16,038 nucleotides of DNA from the NCBI GenBank assembly GCA_028715665.1, contig JAQURI010000020.1, forward strand, positions 1 through 16,038. The letters run 5' to 3'. The position numbers and the translations under genes were made by a program. Of the stretch, positions 1-6,429 are shown one piece after another. Below the pieces are notes generated by a model, which worked only from the letters and a program-made list of their open reading frames with translations, had not been told where the DNA came from and ran no database searches. This DNA is from Candidatus Ratteibacteria bacterium (lineage in GTDB: Bacteria; CAIJMQ01). Numbering within the stretch: position 1 is the stretch's first letter; each line of letters starts with the position of its first letter.

Positions 1-327
1 GGCGATATTCTTTTGCGTGGCGACTTCGGGATGAATGCGGTTTTTTATCGCATAGTTTTCTGTCGGCAAACCGAAAGCGTCCCAGCCGATAGGATAAAGG
101 ACATTGAAGCCTTCCATCCTCTTCTTGCGGGAAACGGTATCCAATGCGGAATAGCTTCTGCAGTGGCCGACATGGAGTCCGTCACCCGAAGGGTATGGGA
201 ATTCGATTAAGATATAAAGCTTCGGTTTTTGGGAAAAATCTTCTGCCTGATAAAAATTATGAACTTCCCAAAACTTCTGCCACTTTTGTTCTATTTCGGT
301 AAAAGAATAAATGTTGTCTTCACTCAT
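1..327 (-). CDS. leuS: leucyl-tRNA synthetase, N-terminal part (runs off the window start)
   Basis: Class I aminoacyl-tRNA synthetase that charges tRNA-Leu in the cytoplasm. The first 109 codons are visible, reading from 327 down to 1; the rest lies outside. The translation has [13 protein letters not shown] at residues 43-55, where HVGH (52-55) is the class I HIGH-type ATP-binding signature, followed by the LeuRS block [10 protein letters not shown]. The residues after HVGH (CRSYSALD) differ from the HPxGY of common LeuRS and resemble variants I associate with uncultured lineages; that is from memory. The start ATG has no clear ribosome binding site, but a small hairpin (GGTCT/AGACC, 334-348) lies directly upstream. 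The RHH gene on the same strand ends 53 bases upstream, with a terminator-like hairpin between them, so leuS is probably a separate transcript. Confidence 0.95.
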   Translation of the reverse strand, partial: MSEDNIYSFTEIEQKWQKFWEVHNFYQAEDFSQKPKLYILIEFPYPSGDGLHVGHCRSYSALDTVSRKKRMEGFNVLYPIGWDAFGLPTENYAIKNRIHPEVATQKNIA

Positions 328-360
328 AATTTTGGTCTTGCATAGACCCCGCAACGTAAA

Positions 361-381
361 ACATCGGAACTACGTTCCGAT
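361..381 (-). terminator. terminator-like hairpin after the minus-strand RHH gene
   Basis: On the minus strand, directly at the RHH stop codon, ATCGGAAC and GTTCCGAT form an 8-bp perfect stem (374-381 with 363-370) around a GTA loop, followed by GTTTTACG. The U-tract has only four T residues, so this is a weak intrinsic terminator at best. Its place between the RHH gene and leuS fits transcription termination or attenuation. Confidence 0.5.
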
Positions 382-593
382 TAAATGTATCCCAGTTTCT
401 TCAGTTTATCTTTTATTTTAGCGACTTCTTCGCTCGATAGTAATTCTTTTCCTTTTGTTGAGATAACATCTCTTAAAACAAAAGTAACAAATTCGGTAAC
501 TGAAGCAAAACCGCTGTCTTTAATGACTTTCTGCAGATTCTTGTATAAAGGATATGGAATCTTTATGGTCACTTTATCCCGTGTTTTCATCAT
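381..593 (-). CDS. small ribbon-helix-helix (CopG/Arc-type) DNA-binding protein
   Basis: A 70-residue protein with the layout of an RHH transcription factor. A short basic strand (KVTIKIPYPLYKNL, about residues 7-20) is followed by two helices around a turn (DSGFASVTEFVTFVLRDV, about 26-43). RHH proteins act as dimers, inserting the paired strand into the DNA major groove. The C-terminal tail (SSEEVAKIKDKLKKLGYI) is nearly shared with the divergently transcribed RHH protein at 728, although the N-terminal halves differ. There are two adjacent ATG codons at 593 and 590. A GGAGG lies one base before the first and four before the second, so 590 may be the true start. A near-consensus promoter lies just upstream. 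The target is unknown; self-regulation or regulation of the neighbouring sulfate genes is inference. Confidence 0.75.
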   Translation of the reverse strand: MMKTRDKVTIKIPYPLYKNLQKVIKDSGFASVTEFVTFVLRDVISTKGKELLSSEEVAKIKDKLKKLGYI

Positions 594-610
594 GCCTCCG
601 ATATGCGGGG

Positions 611-639
611 ATTATAGAAGGGTTTACCCGCCCAGTCAA
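611..639 (-). promoter_or_regulatory. sigma-70 type promoter for the minus-strand RHH gene
   Basis: Read on the minus strand, TTGACT (639-634) and TATAAT (616-611) are separated by exactly 17 bases, with the RHH start 18-21 bases downstream of the -10 box. The spacer contains a GGGT-AA-ACCC palindrome (about 620-629) that could be an operator. Confidence 0.8.
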
Positions 640-654
640 ACTTGAAAAATTCCC

Positions 655-683
655 TTGACACTCCAATAAGAGTGCAATATAAT
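655..683 (+). promoter_or_regulatory. perfect-consensus sigma-70 promoter for the plus-strand RHH/sulfate genes
   Basis: TTGACA (655-660), 17-base spacer, TATAAT (678-683). Both hexamers match the bacterial housekeeping consensus exactly. The -35 box is 15 bases from that of the divergent promoter. An inverted repeat fills the spacer and a second copy lies just downstream, so the promoter is probably strong but repressed. Confidence 0.85.
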
Positions 684-710
684 CTTACTGCACACTCCAA
701 TAGGAGTGCA
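659..710 (+). promoter_or_regulatory. two operator-like repeats flanking the -10 box
   Basis: Two copies of an 18-base sequence, at 659-676 (CACTCCAATAAGAGTGCA) and 693-710 (CACTCCAATAGGAGTGCA), differ at one base. Each is a dyad: CACTCC-AATA-GGAGTG in the second copy, with one mismatch in the first. Their starts are 34 bases apart. The first lies between the -35 and -10 boxes and the second covers the transcription start region. This is the typical layout for repressor dimers blocking RNA polymerase, and the adjacent RHH protein is the natural candidate. Confidence 0.75.
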
Positions 711-727
711 AGTAAGGAGGATAAATA

Positions 728-952
728 ATGGCTGAAACCAGCAAAAAATCGGTCCAAATAGAAATTCCCTCAACACTGGCGGAAAGATTGGAGAAACAAG
801 CCCAAAAAGCCGGTTATAGCAATTTATCGGATTATATAACACATCTATTGCGCAAAGGATGTTCTTCAAATAATAATGATTCTTCTTGTCTTAACCCGGA
901 AGAAGAAAAGAAGATAGAAGAACGGCTGAAGGATTTGGGATATATTGATTAA
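728..952 (+). CDS. small ribbon-helix-helix (CopG-type) DNA-binding protein
   Basis: A 74-residue RHH protein: basic strand SVQIEIPSTLAERLEKQA (about 8-25), turn KAGYSN, second helix LSDYITHLLRKG (about 33-44), a short Ser/Asn-rich linker, and the tail LNPEEEKKIEERLKDLGYID. The LGYI ending is shared with the divergent RHH protein. A strong AAGGAGG (714-720) sits 7 bases before the ATG. The operator-like repeats in its promoter suggest it represses its own transcription. It is followed by sat after 56 bases with no convincing second promoter (an isolated TATAAT at 954-959 has no matching -35), so it is probably the first gene of the sulfate operon and may be its regulator. That role is inference. 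Confidence 0.8.
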   Translation: MAETSKKSVQIEIPSTLAERLEKQAQKAGYSNLSDYITHLLRKGCSSNNNDSSCLNPEEEKKIEERLKDLGYID

Positions 953-966
953 CTATAATCTAGTGG

Positions 967-993
967 TCTCTCTAAACTCTAAACACTAAACTA
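967..993 (+). repeat. CTCTAAA heptamer tandem repeat, copy A
   Basis: Three tandem 7-base units (CTCTAAA 970-976, CTCTAAA 977-983, CACTAAA 984-990) and a partial CTA end lie just before the sat ribosome binding site. The same unit recurs at 13158-13210. Confidence 0.75.
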
Positions 994-1008
994 TTGACTG
1001 GAGGAGAA

Positions 1009-2157
1009 ATGATTTCACCACACGGCGGAAAATTAATAAACAGGGTCCTGACAAAAGAAGAAGCCAAAAAACTGCTTCAAAAGAAAGAACAATTGCCTCA
1101 TATCGCGGTGGACGAATCTATATTGAGAGACATATTCAATATCTGTTACGGCGTTTTTTCACCGCTGGAAGGTTTCTTGGGCAAAAAAGATTATGAAAGC
1201 GTAATTAACACGATGCGGCTTGCTGATGACACCCCGTGGACAATACCGATAGTCCTCGATGTTCCAGCCGATATCGCTTCCACTTTAAAAGAAGGTAAAG
1301 ATGTTTTACTCGATTCCGGCGAAGGCAAATCCGTTGCGGTTTTACATATCAAAGAAAAATATACTTATGATAAGGATGAGTTTGCAAAGAAAGTCTTCGG
1401 CACGGTCGATGAAGCTCATCCGGGCGTTGCAAAAGTCAAGAGAATGAATTCGCTCTTAATCGGCGGGGACATAGATTTGATAGAAGAGCCCGAACTGCCT
1501 TTTTCAACCCAGACTTTAAAACCCGTAGAAACCAGATTCCTTTTTGAATCCAAAGGTTGGAACGATGTAGTCGGTTTCCAAACGCGAAATGTCCCGCATT
1601 TAGGGCACGAATATATACAAAAAACGGCATTAGCTTTTACAGACGGGCTTTTTATCAATCCCGTCATAGGAAAGAAGAAAAAGGGAGATTTCACCGACGA
1701 GGTCATACTCGATTCTTACAACGCCCTGCTTAAACATTATTATCTTAAAGAAAGGGCTGTCATGAGCATACTGCAGTTGGAGATGAGATATGCGGGCCCG
1801 AAAGAAGCGATTCTACACGCAATAGTAAGGAAGAACTTCGGCTGTACTCATTTTATAGTGGGAAGAGACCATGCGGGTGTGGGAAAGTTTTACGACCCGT
1901 TTGCGGCGCATAAAATTTTCAAAGATTTTCCGGACCTCGAAATAACGCCGTTATTTTTCAATTCGTTCTTTTACTGCAAGAAATGCGGCGGCGTAAGCAA
2001 CGAAAAAACTTGCCCGCATTCAAACGAATTTAGGATTGATTTTTCGGGAACAAAGATGAGGGCGCTCCTGGAAGCGGGAAAAATACCCGAAGGCGAACTG
2101 ATGAGAGAAGAAGTCGTAAGAGAAATACTTAAACATAAAAAGATGTTTGTTGAATAA
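1009..2157 (+). CDS. sat: sulfate adenylyltransferase (ATP sulfurylase)
   Basis: Catalyses ATP + sulfate to adenylyl sulfate (APS) + pyrophosphate in the cytoplasm, the first step of sulfate activation. The 382-residue product has the family motifs: QTRN at 191-194 and HxGH at 197-200 (substrate and nucleotide binding), then GRDHAGVGKFYDP from residue 285. A C-x2-C-x8-C-x-H cluster (C323, C326, C335, H337) matches the zinc site known in thermophile-type Sat enzymes. The frame is open from a TTG at 994, but the ATG at 1009 is preferred because GGAGGAG (1000-1006) directly precedes it. cysC starts 15 bases downstream, so the two are co-transcribed. Sat can work in assimilation or, in reverse, in sulfite oxidation. 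The adjacent APS kinase and the absence of aprAB favour the assimilatory or PAPS-forming direction. Confidence 0.96.
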   Translation: MISPHGGKLINRVLTKEEAKKLLQKKEQLPHIAVDESILRDIFNICYGVFSPLEGFLGKKDYESVINTMRLADDTPWTIPIVLDVPADIASTLKEGKDVLLDSGEGKSVAVLHIKEKYTYDKDEFAKKVFGTVDEAHPGVAKVKRMNSLLIGGDIDLIEEPELPFSTQTLKPVETRFLFESKGWNDVVGFQTRNVPHLGHEYIQKTALAFTDGLFINPVIGKKKKGDFTDEVILDSYNALLKHYYLKERAVMSILQLEMRYAGPKEAILHAIVRKNFGCTHFIVGRDHAGVGKFYDPFAAHKIFKDFPDLEITPLFFNSFFYCKKCGGVSNEKTCPHSNEFRIDFSGTKMRALLEAGKIPEGELMREEVVREILKHKKMFVE

Positions 2158-2172
2158 AGGAGAAACAGAATA

Positions 2173-2724
2173 ATGAAGAACAAAAAAAATAAAACCAAAG
2201 GTTTCACACTATGGTTCACAGGGCTTCCTTGTTCCGGGAAATCAACCGTTGCTGATAAAGTAGCGGAAAAATTGAGAAAAAAAGGAATGAACGTAGAACG
2301 ATTAGACGGCGATAATGTCAGAGAACATTTGACTAAGGATTTGGGATTTTCCAAAGAAGACAGGGACAAAAACATAGAAAGAGTAACTTACGTCGCACAA
2401 CTACTTTCAAGAAACGGCGTAGCTGTGCTCGCCACTTTTGTATCTCCCTATATTGCAAGGCGCAATAAAACAAGAGAAGAAATCAGCAAAGACGCACATT
2501 TCATTGAAGTTTATGCAAAATGCTCCTTGGAAGAATGCAAAAAAAGAGACGTGAAAGGTATGTATAAAAAAGCAATCGAAGGCAAAATACCGAATTTCAC
2601 GGGCATTTCCGACCCTTACGAAGAACCGCTGAATGCCGAGATTATCATAAACACGGACAAGGAAACGGTAGAAGAGTCAGTTGAAAAAATGATGAAAAAG
2701 CTGGAAGAATTCGGACTTATTTAA
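2173..2724 (+). CDS. cysC: adenylyl-sulfate (APS) kinase
   Basis: Phosphorylates APS with ATP at the 3'-hydroxyl to give PAPS, the substrate of PAPS reductase or sulfotransferases. Its 183 residues are the normal length of a stand-alone enzyme. The P-loop GLPCSGKST is at 17-25, the family motif RLDGDNVRE at about 43-51, FVSPY at 89-93 (the conserved serine region), and the lid segment ending FTGISDPYE is in the C-terminal half. An AGGAG (2158-2162) precedes the ATG at a workable distance. It sits between sat and a YezD-like gene. No PAPS reductase or sulfite reductase is in the window, so whether PAPS goes to cysteine synthesis or sulfation cannot be decided here. Confidence 0.96.
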   Translation: MKNKKNKTKGFTLWFTGLPCSGKSTVADKVAEKLRKKGMNVERLDGDNVREHLTKDLGFSKEDRDKNIERVTYVAQLLSRNGVAVLATFVSPYIARRNKTREEISKDAHFIEVYAKCSLEECKKRDVKGMYKKAIEGKIPNFTGISDPYEEPLNAEIIINTDKETVEESVEKMMKKLEEFGLI

Positions 2725-2726
2725 AA

Positions 2727-2894
2727 ATGAGGAATATGCCAAAAACAGCACTAAAAGACGCTACCGAAAAACAACTTCTTTCGCAAGTTTTGGACGCAAT
2801 GAAAAGTATTAAATACGGCCATGTTCAGATAACTATACAAGATTCAAAAGTAGTCCAAATAGATAAAACGGAAAAAATAAGATTAGATAAATGA
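2727..2894 (+). CDS. YezD/DUF2292 family small protein
   Basis: A 55-residue protein directly after cysC (2-base gap). The core, VLDAMKSIKYGHVQITIQDS followed by KVVQIDKTEKIRL, is the DUF2292 pattern: a short helix, then two strands ending in Q-I-[DE]-K-T-E-K. The family is small, has no known biochemical function, and is recurrently found beside sulfur-assimilation genes. An in-frame ATG at 2736 is an alternative start. Neither start has a strong ribosome binding site, which suggests translational coupling to cysC. The stop codon TGA runs straight into the GC-rich leader that follows. Family assignment is from pattern recognition. Confidence 0.8.
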   Translation: MRNMPKTALKDATEKQLLSQVLDAMKSIKYGHVQITIQDSKVVQIDKTEKIRLDK

Positions 2895-2970
2895 CCCCAT
2901 ACCACGTAGGGTACGGGATTTCGCCCCGACTTTGACGTCGGAGCTCAACCGGATAACCGGAGGCAAAAAG
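2895..2970 (+). ncRNA. GC-rich structured leader upstream of the transporter genes (candidate cis-regulatory RNA)
   Basis: A conspicuously GC-rich stretch in AT-rich surroundings with three short hairpins in a row: TACC/GGTA (2900-2903 with 2910-2913), nested near a CCC/GGG pairing; CCGAC/GTCGG (2926-2930 with 2937-2941); and CCGG-ATAA-CCGG (2949-2960). An AT-rich linker and the ribosome binding site of the next gene follow. It matches no riboswitch class I can recognise: I compared it mentally with SAM, TPP, c-di-GMP, glycine, cobalamin, Moco, Mn, fluoride and guanidine types. It could be a ligand-sensing or protein-binding leader, or simply a processed intercistronic structure. A TTGACG (2932-2937) is present but has no matching -10. 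Confidence 0.4.
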
Positions 2971-3033
2971 CTTTAACTATATATTTAAATCCGACCAGTC
3001 CACTGGAGGTTTTTAGAAAAGGAGAAAAGAAAC

Positions 3034-3681
3034 ATGAGTAAAGTGCTTTTTATAATTGTTTTGCTGGTCGGTTTAGTCATTCTGCCAAAATTGACATATG
3101 CGGAAATGGACACCGAATACAGAATGGGTTATGAAGTGTCGGGGGCAATTAATGATAATCTTTCCTTTAAAGTGAAGCCGGAGTTTCGATACAACGATGA
3201 CATGAGCACCCATTATTACAGCCATTTTGATATCGGCTTGGACTGGAAGATTAATAAATATTTTACGTTGGGCCCGTATTATCAATATGTAGACCAGAGT
3301 AAAGACGATGTTTGGGCAGTGGAATATCGCCCGCATCTGGACGGGACGTTCAGCTTGAAATTTTTTGACTGGAGTATAAGCGACAGAAATAAAATGGAAT
3401 ACCGGATTAAAGAAGACAACGAATTTTTCAGATATGCGAATAAACTGACGATTAAAACCCCGAAGTTCACCGAATTTGAAATCCAACCTTATGTAGCGGA
3501 CGAAATGTTCTATGACTTTGACGTGAAGGAATGGAACAAAAACAACGCATTCGCAGGGGTGGACTTCAAAATAGTGGAAAATCTTACGGCAAGCATCTAT
3601 TACTTTACGGAAAGCAATAAAAAGGAAGACGATTGGACTGAAGTAAGCGGACTGGGAACGAGTTTAAAGTATAGTTTTTAA
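3034..3681 (+). CDS. DUF2490-like outer-membrane beta-barrel protein
   Basis: A 215-residue exported protein. Residues 1-23 are a signal peptide (hydrophobic run, cleavage after TYA). The mature part is a series of alternating amphipathic strands rich in Tyr, Trp and Phe and ends in KYSF, the terminal aromatic typical of proteins inserted by the BAM machinery. The pattern fits the DUF2490 family. AGGAG (3020-3024) lies 9 bases before the start. It is followed by the binding-protein gene after 26 bases, so it may be the outer-membrane pore or companion of the ABC importer. No substrate can be read from the sequence. Confidence 0.75.
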   Translation: MSKVLFIIVLLVGLVILPKLTYAEMDTEYRMGYEVSGAINDNLSFKVKPEFRYNDDMSTHYYSHFDIGLDWKINKYFTLGPYYQYVDQSKDDVWAVEYRPHLDGTFSLKFFDWSISDRNKMEYRIKEDNEFFRYANKLTIKTPKFTEFEIQPYVADEMFYDFDVKEWNKNNAFAGVDFKIVENLTASIYYFTESNKKEDDWTEVSGLGTSLKYSF

Positions 3682-3707
3682 ATTAATAAAAGCGAGGGTT
3701 AAATAAA

Positions 3708-4667
3708 ATGAAAAAGATATTGTGGTGCATGTTAACCATTGGTCTATTGTTTTGTCCAACAATTCGGAATATACAGGCGGCGCCGAAACAAGAGAAAGAA
3801 TTAAAGGGAACAATAACAATATCGGGAGCTTGGGCTCTTTATCCTATGGTTGTTAAATGGGCGGAAGAGTTCCAGAAAATTCATCCAAAAGTAAAAATAG
3901 ATATAGGCGCGGGCGGCGCGGGAAAGGGTATAGCCGATGCGCTGGCACAAGTAGTGGATTTGGGCATGGTCTCAAGAGACATATCTCCTGCGGAAATTGA
4001 GAAAGGCGCCTGGTGGATTGCCGTAACTAAAGACGCCGTAGTGCCTACTATTAACGGAAATAATCCGATATTGAACGATTTGCTTGCTAAAGGCGTAAAG
4101 AAAGAAGTTTTATCCGATATGTGGGTCACCGGTAATATTAAAACTTGGGGTGAAGTCGTAGGTAAAGATGTTCCAAATTCAATTAATGTTTATACCCGTT
4201 CCGATGCGTGCGGTGCGGCGCAGGTTTGGGCTGAGTTTTTCGGAAAGAAACAAGAGGACCTTCTCGGAGTGGGCGTATATGGAGACCCGGGATTGGCGGA
4301 AGCCGTAAGGAAAGACACGCTGGGAATCGGATTTAACAACATCAATTATGCCTATGATGCCCATACGAAAAAACCCATAGAGGGGATAAGAGTATTGCCT
4401 CTGGATATCAACGGAAACGGCAAAATAGACACCGATGAAGATTTTTATAAAACTTCCGATGAAATCCTAAACGCAATAGCGACAGACAGATATCCGTCCC
4501 CGCCAGCAAGAAATTTGAATCTTGTCTCCAAAGGCAAACCTGAAAATAAATTAGTAATTGAATTCATCAGATGGGCCCTTACCGACGGGCAAAAATATGT
4601 CCCGGAGAGCGGTTATATCAATCTGACCGAAAGCAAACTCAAGGAAGAACTAAATAAACTTAAATAA
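3708..4667 (+). CDS. pstS: PstS-superfamily periplasmic substrate-binding protein with a divergent ligand pocket
   Basis: A 319-residue periplasmic binding protein of the PstS-like type. The signal peptide covers about residues 1-24 (cleavage near IQA-A). Regions equivalent to the PstS ligand loops are SGAWALYP (39-46), GAGGAGKG (67-74), DLGMVSRD (84-91) and RSDACGA (164-170). Typical phosphate binders have SGSTS-like and GSGT motifs whose Ser/Thr side chains contact phosphate; here they are replaced by Ala, Trp and Cys. Residues 233-244 form a complete EF-hand-type loop (DxNxNGxIDxxE). The C-terminal SPPAR and TDGQKYVPESGY blocks are typical of the superfamily. Its stop overlaps the pstC start by one base. 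The neighbours fix it as the binding protein of the ABC importer. Phosphate is the default substrate, but sulfate or another oxyanion is possible given the pocket and the upstream sat-cysC. Confidence 0.85.
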   Translation: MKKILWCMLTIGLLFCPTIRNIQAAPKQEKELKGTITISGAWALYPMVVKWAEEFQKIHPKVKIDIGAGGAGKGIADALAQVVDLGMVSRDISPAEIEKGAWWIAVTKDAVVPTINGNNPILNDLLAKGVKKEVLSDMWVTGNIKTWGEVVGKDVPNSINVYTRSDACGAAQVWAEFFGKKQEDLLGVGVYGDPGLAEAVRKDTLGIGFNNINYAYDAHTKKPIEGIRVLPLDINGNGKIDTDEDFYKTSDEILNAIATDRYPSPPARNLNLVSKGKPENKLVIEFIRWALTDGQKYVPESGYINLTESKLKEELNKLK

Positions 4668-5557
4668 TGAAAAACCGTATATTAAAAGACAGGATTGCCG
4701 GAAAATTGATGTTGTCTGTAACGGTTTTTTCCGTACTGCTTGTCTTTTTAATGGTACTGGGATTATACCTGCGGTCAAAACCTATTCTTTCGATTAAACC
4801 TTTAAGCGAATTAATATTAACCAGCTCATGGCATCCTTTAAAGGGAGAGTTCGGCTTTTTGCCGTTCATAATGGGCACACTTTGGGTGACAGGGGTAGCT
4901 ATAGCGATAGCCATCCCTTTATCTTTATTGACTTCAATATACTTGGCCGAATATGCCCATAAAAACATAAGAGAAGTAATAAGGCCTCTTATAGACGTGT
5001 TGGCCGGGATACCTTCGGTGGTATACGGGATATGGGGGATATTAGTAATCGTGCCGTTGATAAAAAATTATATCGCTCCTCTTTTTAACCGTTTTTCTAC
5101 GGGTTATAGCATTTTGGCGGGAGGCATTGTTTTGGCGATAATGGTCTTTCCGATAATCATCCACGTTTCGGTAGAAATATTTAATACGGTGCCCCACGAA
5201 ATAAAAGAAGCTTCTTTATCCTTGGGGGCAACTAAGTGGCAGACGGTAAAACATGTAATTGTCCGAAAAGCCATGCCCGGAATCATAGCCGCAATGGTAT
5301 TGGGACTATCGCGCGCTTTCGGCGAAACGATGGCCGTGCTTATGGTGGTGGGGAATGTAGCAAAGGTCCCCTCTTCCGTTCTCGACCCCGCTTATCCCCT
5401 ACCCGCTTTGATTGCGAATAATTACGGGGAAATGCTTTCGATACCTTTATACGATTCGGCGCTCTTGCTCGCATCTTTGGTTTTACTCTTGATGGTCTTG
5501 TTCTTTAACATCATATCCCAAATTATCTTAATAAGAGTAGAGAGAACAATTCAATAA
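4667..5557 (+). CDS. pstC: PstC-type ABC transporter permease
   Basis: An inner-membrane permease of 296 residues with about six membrane segments (roughly 13-33, 66-93, 110-132, 146-168, 203-230, 263-288). The cytoplasmic EAA loop that docks the ATPase is at about 178-206 (EIKEASLSLGATKWQ). The PstC block LSRAFGETMAVLMVVG is intact, keeping the Arg and Glu that mutational work in E. coli PstC found important for phosphate transport. It overlaps the binding-protein stop by one base (TAATG) and is followed by pstA after one base, so translation is tightly coupled. Confidence 0.93.
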   Translation: MKNRILKDRIAGKLMLSVTVFSVLLVFLMVLGLYLRSKPILSIKPLSELILTSSWHPLKGEFGFLPFIMGTLWVTGVAIAIAIPLSLLTSIYLAEYAHKNIREVIRPLIDVLAGIPSVVYGIWGILVIVPLIKNYIAPLFNRFSTGYSILAGGIVLAIMVFPIIIHVSVEIFNTVPHEIKEASLSLGATKWQTVKHVIVRKAMPGIIAAMVLGLSRAFGETMAVLMVVGNVAKVPSSVLDPAYPLPALIANNYGEMLSIPLYDSALLLASLVLLLMVLFFNIISQIILIRVERTIQ

Positions 5558-5558
5558 T

Positions 5559-6410
5559 ATGGATAAAAGAAAAATAGAGGAAAATATATTCAAAGCGCTG
5601 ATGGGAATCTCTACGTCTGTAATTCTTTTTTGTCTTTTGCTTATCATAGTTACGATTGTAGTAAAAGGGTTACCTGCGATGAATTTGGCTATGATTACTC
5701 AAACGCCCAAGGGCGGATATTATTTGGGAAAAGAGGGCGGGATACTGAATGCCATCGTAGGTTCGCTGGAACTGGCGGGAGGGGCAACATTTTTGGCTCT
5801 TTTAATAAGCTTACCGGTTGTTTTGTACCTTAATGTCTACGCAAAAAAGAAAGCGAAAATCGCCACTCTTACGCGTTTCTCTTTTGATGTTTTGTGGGGC
5901 ATTCCTTCAATAGTATACGGAGCATTCGGATTTACGATTATGCTTTTTTTGGGGCTTAGGACTTCTCTTTTAGGGGGTATTATTGCCGTAGCTATTTTCA
6001 TACTGCCTATTATGAGCAGAGCGATGGACGAAGTAATAAAAATGATTCCCACAGAACTATTCGATGCGTCTTACTCATTGGGGGCAACCAAACTGGAAAC
6101 TGCTTTTAAAGTAATAGTAAAACAAGCTTTGCCGGGGATATTGACGGCCGTTTTAATTGCTTTCGGAAGAGGTATAGGCGACGCCGCTTCCGTAATATTT
6201 ACGGCCGGGTTCAGCGATTCTATTCCCTATTCTTTATTCCGCCCGGCGGCAACATTGCCGCTTGCAATTTTTTTCCAGTTGGGGACCCCTTTTCCGGAAG
6301 TAAGGGAGCGCGCATATGCTTCGGCACTTATCCTGACGGTAATTATTCTGATAATAAGCATGGTTTCACGGCTTGTTACTAAAAAATTCACAAGACATAT
6401 AATAAAGTAA
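5559..6410 (+). CDS. pstA: PstA-type ABC transporter permease
   Basis: The second permease, 283 residues, with about six membrane segments. The EAA loop is at about 166-197 (ELFDASYSLGATKLE and following). The segment equivalent to RAxGETAPLLFTA of typical PstA reads GRGIGDAASVIFTAG: the Arg is kept, Glu becomes Asp, and the Thr-Ala-Pro is lost. This parallels the unusual ligand motifs of the binding protein. The gene starts one base after pstC and is followed by the ATPase gene after 19 bases. Confidence 0.92.
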   Translation: MDKRKIEENIFKALMGISTSVILFCLLLIIVTIVVKGLPAMNLAMITQTPKGGYYLGKEGGILNAIVGSLELAGGATFLALLISLPVVLYLNVYAKKKAKIATLTRFSFDVLWGIPSIVYGAFGFTIMLFLGLRTSLLGGIIAVAIFILPIMSRAMDEVIKMIPTELFDASYSLGATKLETAFKVIVKQALPGILTAVLIAFGRGIGDAASVIFTAGFSDSIPYSLFRPAATLPLAIFFQLGTPFPEVRERAYASALILTVIILIISMVSRLVTKKFTRHIIK

Positions 6411-6429
6411 TTTAAGGTATAATTTAAAA

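Noticed and set aside
328..360. T-box leader for leuS
   Set aside because: The leader between the RHH gene and leuS is only 53 bases and has no T-box sequence or specifier stem; there is only a 5-bp hairpin.
381..952. Toxin-antitoxin module made of the RHH genes
   Set aside because: Both small genes are RHH-type and divergent. Neither is followed by a toxin-like gene; the neighbours are leuS and sat.
1416..1706. Open frames on the minus strand inside sat
   Set aside because: They lie opposite a gene with clear Sat motifs, have no ribosome binding site and no recognisable domain; they are shadows.
2895..2970. Known riboswitch (TPP, SAM, c-di-GMP, glycine, Moco)
   Set aside because: Only isolated resemblances (GGATAA, AGGCAAAA) were found; the conserved cores of these classes are missing or in the wrong order.
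2970..3033. Pho box (PhoB site) upstream of the Pst-type genes
   Set aside because: No pair of CTGTCAT-like direct repeats was found in the upstream region.
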